Positions 13,723 through 16,173 of a stretch of DNA of 16,173 nucleotides are shown one piece after another. A program made the position numbers and the translations under genes. The notes below the pieces were generated by a model, which was not told where the DNA came from, did not search any database, and saw only the letters and a list, made by a program, of their open reading frames with translations. The DNA is from an uncultured Clostridia bacterium (GTDB taxonomy: Bacteria > Bacillota > Clostridia > Christensenellales > Aristaeellaceae), in contig CAKUCE010000037.1 of assembly GCA_934643535.1 (NCBI GenBank), forward strand, positions 1 to 16,173, given 5' to 3'. Each line of letters starts with the position of its first letter. Position 1 is the first letter of the stretch.

Positions 13723-16011
13723 GTGAAAAGAAAACAAAAACGGCAAAGCTACCGAAATCGTCTGGTCAGCACTATGGTTGTGCTGATCGTTTTGGCCGTT
13801 TTGACGGCGGTTTTGGCCACCGCTTTTTCGCTGACCCATACCTTCGCGCCTCAGCTGGACAGTCTGCGCAGCCAGATTGCCGAGCAGGATGTAGAAAACC
13901 TGCGCAATCAGCTGACGGGCGTCACCGGCTCCATGACCAATCTGGGTTCCTCTCAGGAGGTAAAAGCCCTGCTTTCCGATCGTACCGACACTTCCTCCCG
14001 GACGGAGGCCATACTGAAGGTCAGCCAGCGCATCAACAGCATTTTCTGCAGCTCGGATAAGATCAAGCAGCTGTTTGTCTATGTGGAAGGAATGGATAAA
14101 ATCATTTCCGTGGGCAGCGAGGATGCGCTGACCTATCTGCGCTACCGCATTTCCGGCGACTGGAAAAGCGCTGAAGCCCTGCAGGAGCGGATCTGCGGGG
14201 CCGCAAAGCTGAGCTATCGGCCCTGCCCGGACGCCGTAGTGGGGGAGAACCGGGTGCTGGAAATTCTGCCGATTCCGTTGGGAAGCGTCAAACCGCAGGC
14301 TTATGTCTGCTCGGTGATTGAGCCGGGCATGGAGCGCTTTCGGGAAGACTTAACGGATATCAAGCTCCTTTGCAGCGGCGAACAGCTGCTCAGCGCCGTG
14401 GGCATTGCCGACGGAAACCGCCTGACAGACGAAGAAGTGCGCCGTCTTGTGGAAGGCGCTCCGGATACCGTCCATCTTTTCGGCGAGGAGTATCACGTGC
14501 GGAAAATGCCCCTGCCTTTCGGAAATCTGTATTATATTTATCTGACCTCCGACGCGCTGTTCCGGCGGCCCATGCATCAGGCCTATCTGCTTTCGTTTGC
14601 CAGCTGCGCCGTTTTCTCCCTGCTGGCCGCGCTGTTGGCCATGACCTGTTCCCATAAGCTGTATTCCCCGGTGGGAACCATGATTAACGCGCTGGTGGCG
14701 CAGGGCAGACTGGCGGAAGGAAAAAATTATAACGAGCTGGCGGCGATCAGCTCGCTGGTGGACAGACTGCTGGAGGATAATCACGAGCTGAACCGTACGC
14801 TGGACGCCCTGACTCCCATGCTGGACGATCTGATTTTCTATCAGACCCTGCACCATCCGGAAGGCGCGGAGGGCCTGCAATGGCTACAGGCGTTTGAAAA
14901 CAGCTTTTTGCAGCTGGTGGAGCTTCGCTTTTCCCAACGTCAGCCGGACGGGGCGCTTCAGGAAAAAATGCTGAATTGTCTTGCCCAGAACGTTCAGAAC
15001 GAGCTGAAGCCTCTCTTCTGCGTCCGAGCCGCGCTGATGGATAACGCCGTCTTTCTGATGGTTTCCCACGATATGCCGCCGGAAGGATTTCGGCTGAAAA
15101 CGGCCATCGCGCTGGATAAAACCATGCAGCGTATGATCTCCATGTTCGGCACACCGGTATTGTATACCGTTTCGCAGGCGTTTCCCCGTCAGCAGGAGCC
15201 CCGTGAAAACGCCGTTGCGCTGCAGCAGATGGCGGTGCAGTGCGAAAAGATGTTCCAGCAGGGCTTTCTGCAAAGCCAGCCCTCCGGCGGAATCTGGTTC
15301 GTGGCCGCTCCATTGCAGAAAAAAGAGGGATGCGTGGAATTCATCCCGGCCTCGCTGGAAAACCGTTTGATTTCCCTGATTGGCAGCGGCAAGGCAGAGG
15401 ATGCGTGGAACGAGCTTTTGCAGTTTCTGAACGATCAGCTCTACAATCATAGCATTTCCTTCGAAGGCATTTGGAAGCTGCTCACCGGCAGTCTGGACCT
15501 TCTGTTCAAGGCCTGCGCCGCCGCCCATCTGGAGGCGGAGCCGCTTTTGGGCAGCTATCAGGAAAACTGCCGAAATCTGCGCGGAATGCTGACTTTTTCG
15601 GATGCCGTCTGTACGCTGCACGGCCTGTTTGAAAAAATCGCCGCCGCCCAGCAGGAACGCACCCAGGGACTTCCGGTCAGCCAGACGGCACTGGATGAAT
15701 ACATTGACCAGCACTGGCTTCAGGAAATCAGCCTGAGCGTAGCCGCCGAACATTGGATGCTTTCCGAGGGTTACTTCTCCGAGGTGGTCAAACGGCTTAC
15801 CGGACGGAATTATCCCGACTATCTCAACGGCCGCCGGGTGCAGCGCGCCATGGAAATGATGAACGACCGTCAGCTGACCATTACGGAAATTGCGGAGCGG
15901 GCCGGCTTCAATAATTACAAGACCTTCTCCCGCTGCTTCAGAAAATACTATCACGTTTCTCCCAGCGATTACCGCAAGACCATGGGCGCGGACGAACACG
16001 CGCCTACCTGA
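13723..16011 (+). CDS. Membrane-anchored AraC family transcriptional regulator with extracellular sensor
   Basis: This is a 762-residue one-protein sensor-regulator of the YesS/YtdP type. The GTG at 13723 has AAGGAG 9 bases upstream. A basic N-terminus (KRKQKRQSYRNR) leads into membrane helix 1 at about 14-36, then an extracellular region of about 250 residues with a Cache-like pattern, and helix 2 at about 287-309. A HAMP-like or linker region (SPVGTMINALV...) and a cytoplasmic middle part follow. The C-terminal AraC domain at about 658-755 has two helix-turn-helix units: one near 672-695, the second TITEIAERAGFNNYKTFSRCFRK near 720-742, with the HVSPSDYRK ending. B. subtilis homologues sit next to related lpl/ytc transport genes, so it probably senses sugar outside the cell and activates this operon and perhaps GH31. 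Confidence 0.93.
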   Translation: MKRKQKRQSYRNRLVSTMVVLIVLAVLTAVLATAFSLTHTFAPQLDSLRSQIAEQDVENLRNQLTGVTGSMTNLGSSQEVKALLSDRTDTSSRTEAILKVSQRINSIFCSSDKIKQLFVYVEGMDKIISVGSEDALTYLRYRISGDWKSAEALQERICGAAKLSYRPCPDAVVGENRVLEILPIPLGSVKPQAYVCSVIEPGMERFREDLTDIKLLCSGEQLLSAVGIADGNRLTDEEVRRLVEGAPDTVHLFGEEYHVRKMPLPFGNLYYIYLTSDALFRRPMHQAYLLSFASCAVFSLLAALLAMTCSHKLYSPVGTMINALVAQGRLAEGKNYNELAAISSLVDRLLEDNHELNRTLDALTPMLDDLIFYQTLHHPEGAEGLQWLQAFENSFLQLVELRFSQRQPDGALQEKMLNCLAQNVQNELKPLFCVRAALMDNAVFLMVSHDMPPEGFRLKTAIALDKTMQRMISMFGTPVLYTVSQAFPRQQEPRENAVALQQMAVQCEKMFQQGFLQSQPSGGIWFVAAPLQKKEGCVEFIPASLENRLISLIGSGKAEDAWNELLQFLNDQLYNHSISFEGIWKLLTGSLDLLFKACAAAHLEAEPLLGSYQENCRNLRGMLTFSDAVCTLHGLFEKIAAAQQERTQGLPVSQTALDEYIDQHWLQEISLSVAAEHWMLSEGYFSEVVKRLTGRNYPDYLNGRRVQRAMEMMNDRQLTITEIAERAGFNNYKTFSRCFRKYYHVSPSDYRKTMGADEHAPT

Positions 16012-16057
16012 ACGAAATGCGCTTCAGCCAAAACGCATTCAAAGGAGAAAAGCGACG

Positions 16058-16173
16058 ATGAATATCACATTTGATTCAAAATACCGGTTTTTCCACCTGT
16101 CCACGCCGGAAATGTCCTACGCCTTCGGCATTGCAGCCGACGGCCGCCTGCGTCATCTGTACTGGGGCCCGGC
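16058..16173 (+). CDS. GH36 alpha-galactosidase, N-terminal fragment (3' end outside window)
   Basis: Only 38 codons are inside the window. The ATG at 16058 follows AAAGGAG by 10 bases and starts 46 bases after the AraC stop, so it is the next gene of the operon. The residues FHLSTPEMSYAFGI followed by GRLRHLYWG match the N-terminal beta domain of GH36 alpha-galactosidases (AgaR/RafA/MelA-like, usually about 700-750 residues), where a cytosolic start without signal peptide is normal. The catalytic barrel lies beyond the edge. The enzyme would release alpha-1,6-linked galactose from melibiose, raffinose or galactomannan fragments. The call rests on a short N-terminal match plus context. Confidence 0.78.
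   Translation, partial: MNITFDSKYRFFHLSTPEMSYAFGIAADGRLRHLYWGP

Noticed and set aside
14884..15999. A 371-codon minus-strand frame opposite the AraC regulator
   Set aside because: It is antisense to the conserved AraC domain and its helix-turn-helix motifs, with no ribosome site or domain of its own.

Overview
The window looks like a chromosomal segment from an anaerobic Firmicute, most likely a Clostridia member. GC content is moderately high and Shine-Dalgarno sequences of the AGGAGG type precede nearly every gene. Gene families typical of Clostridia are present: a DUF5058 protein, sugar permeases of the LplB/YtcP type, and a membrane-bound AraC regulator. An order such as Christensenellales or Oscillospirales is possible, but the sequence does not settle it. 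No rRNA, tRNA, CRISPR array, insertion sequence or phage gene is visible.

Left part (1-4750). The window opens inside a GlcD-like FAD-linked oxidase, which ends at a strong bidirectional terminator. A convergent gene encodes a stand-alone AAA/ABC-type ATPase. A textbook promoter (TTGACG-17-TACAAT) then drives a compact three-gene operon: a DUF5058 membrane protein, an unrecognised second membrane protein, and a membrane-anchored M20 peptidase resembling PM20D1. The last two overlap by 4 bases, and a hairpin follows the operon. This set looks like a transporter coupled to a hydrolase with no assigned function, and it is the best candidate here for an undescribed system.

Middle part (4818-8250). 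A D-2-hydroxyacid dehydrogenase of the hydroxypyruvate-reductase type and a glycerate 2-kinase are divergent across a 330-base gap containing two palindromes. Together they could take hydroxypyruvate to D-glycerate and then to 2-phosphoglycerate; the left-edge oxidase also belongs to a 2-hydroxyacid-oxidising family. An AT-rich stretch with an extended -10 promoter leads to a small secreted SH3-domain protein, closed by a perfect bidirectional terminator.

Right part (8267-16173). This is a carbohydrate uptake and degradation locus. A GH31 glycosidase lies on the minus strand. Divergent from it is an operon with two ABC sugar permeases, a solute-binding protein, a membrane-anchored AraC regulator with an extracellular sensor region, and the start of a GH36 alpha-galactosidase cut by the window edge. 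A perfect 9-bp inverted repeat overlaps the -35 of the permease operon and is a candidate operator. No ABC ATPase gene lies in the locus, so a shared MsmX-type ATPase encoded elsewhere is expected. The GH31 and GH36 enzymes lack signal peptides, so the model is import of an oligosaccharide, probably containing alpha-galactose, followed by cytoplasmic hydrolysis.
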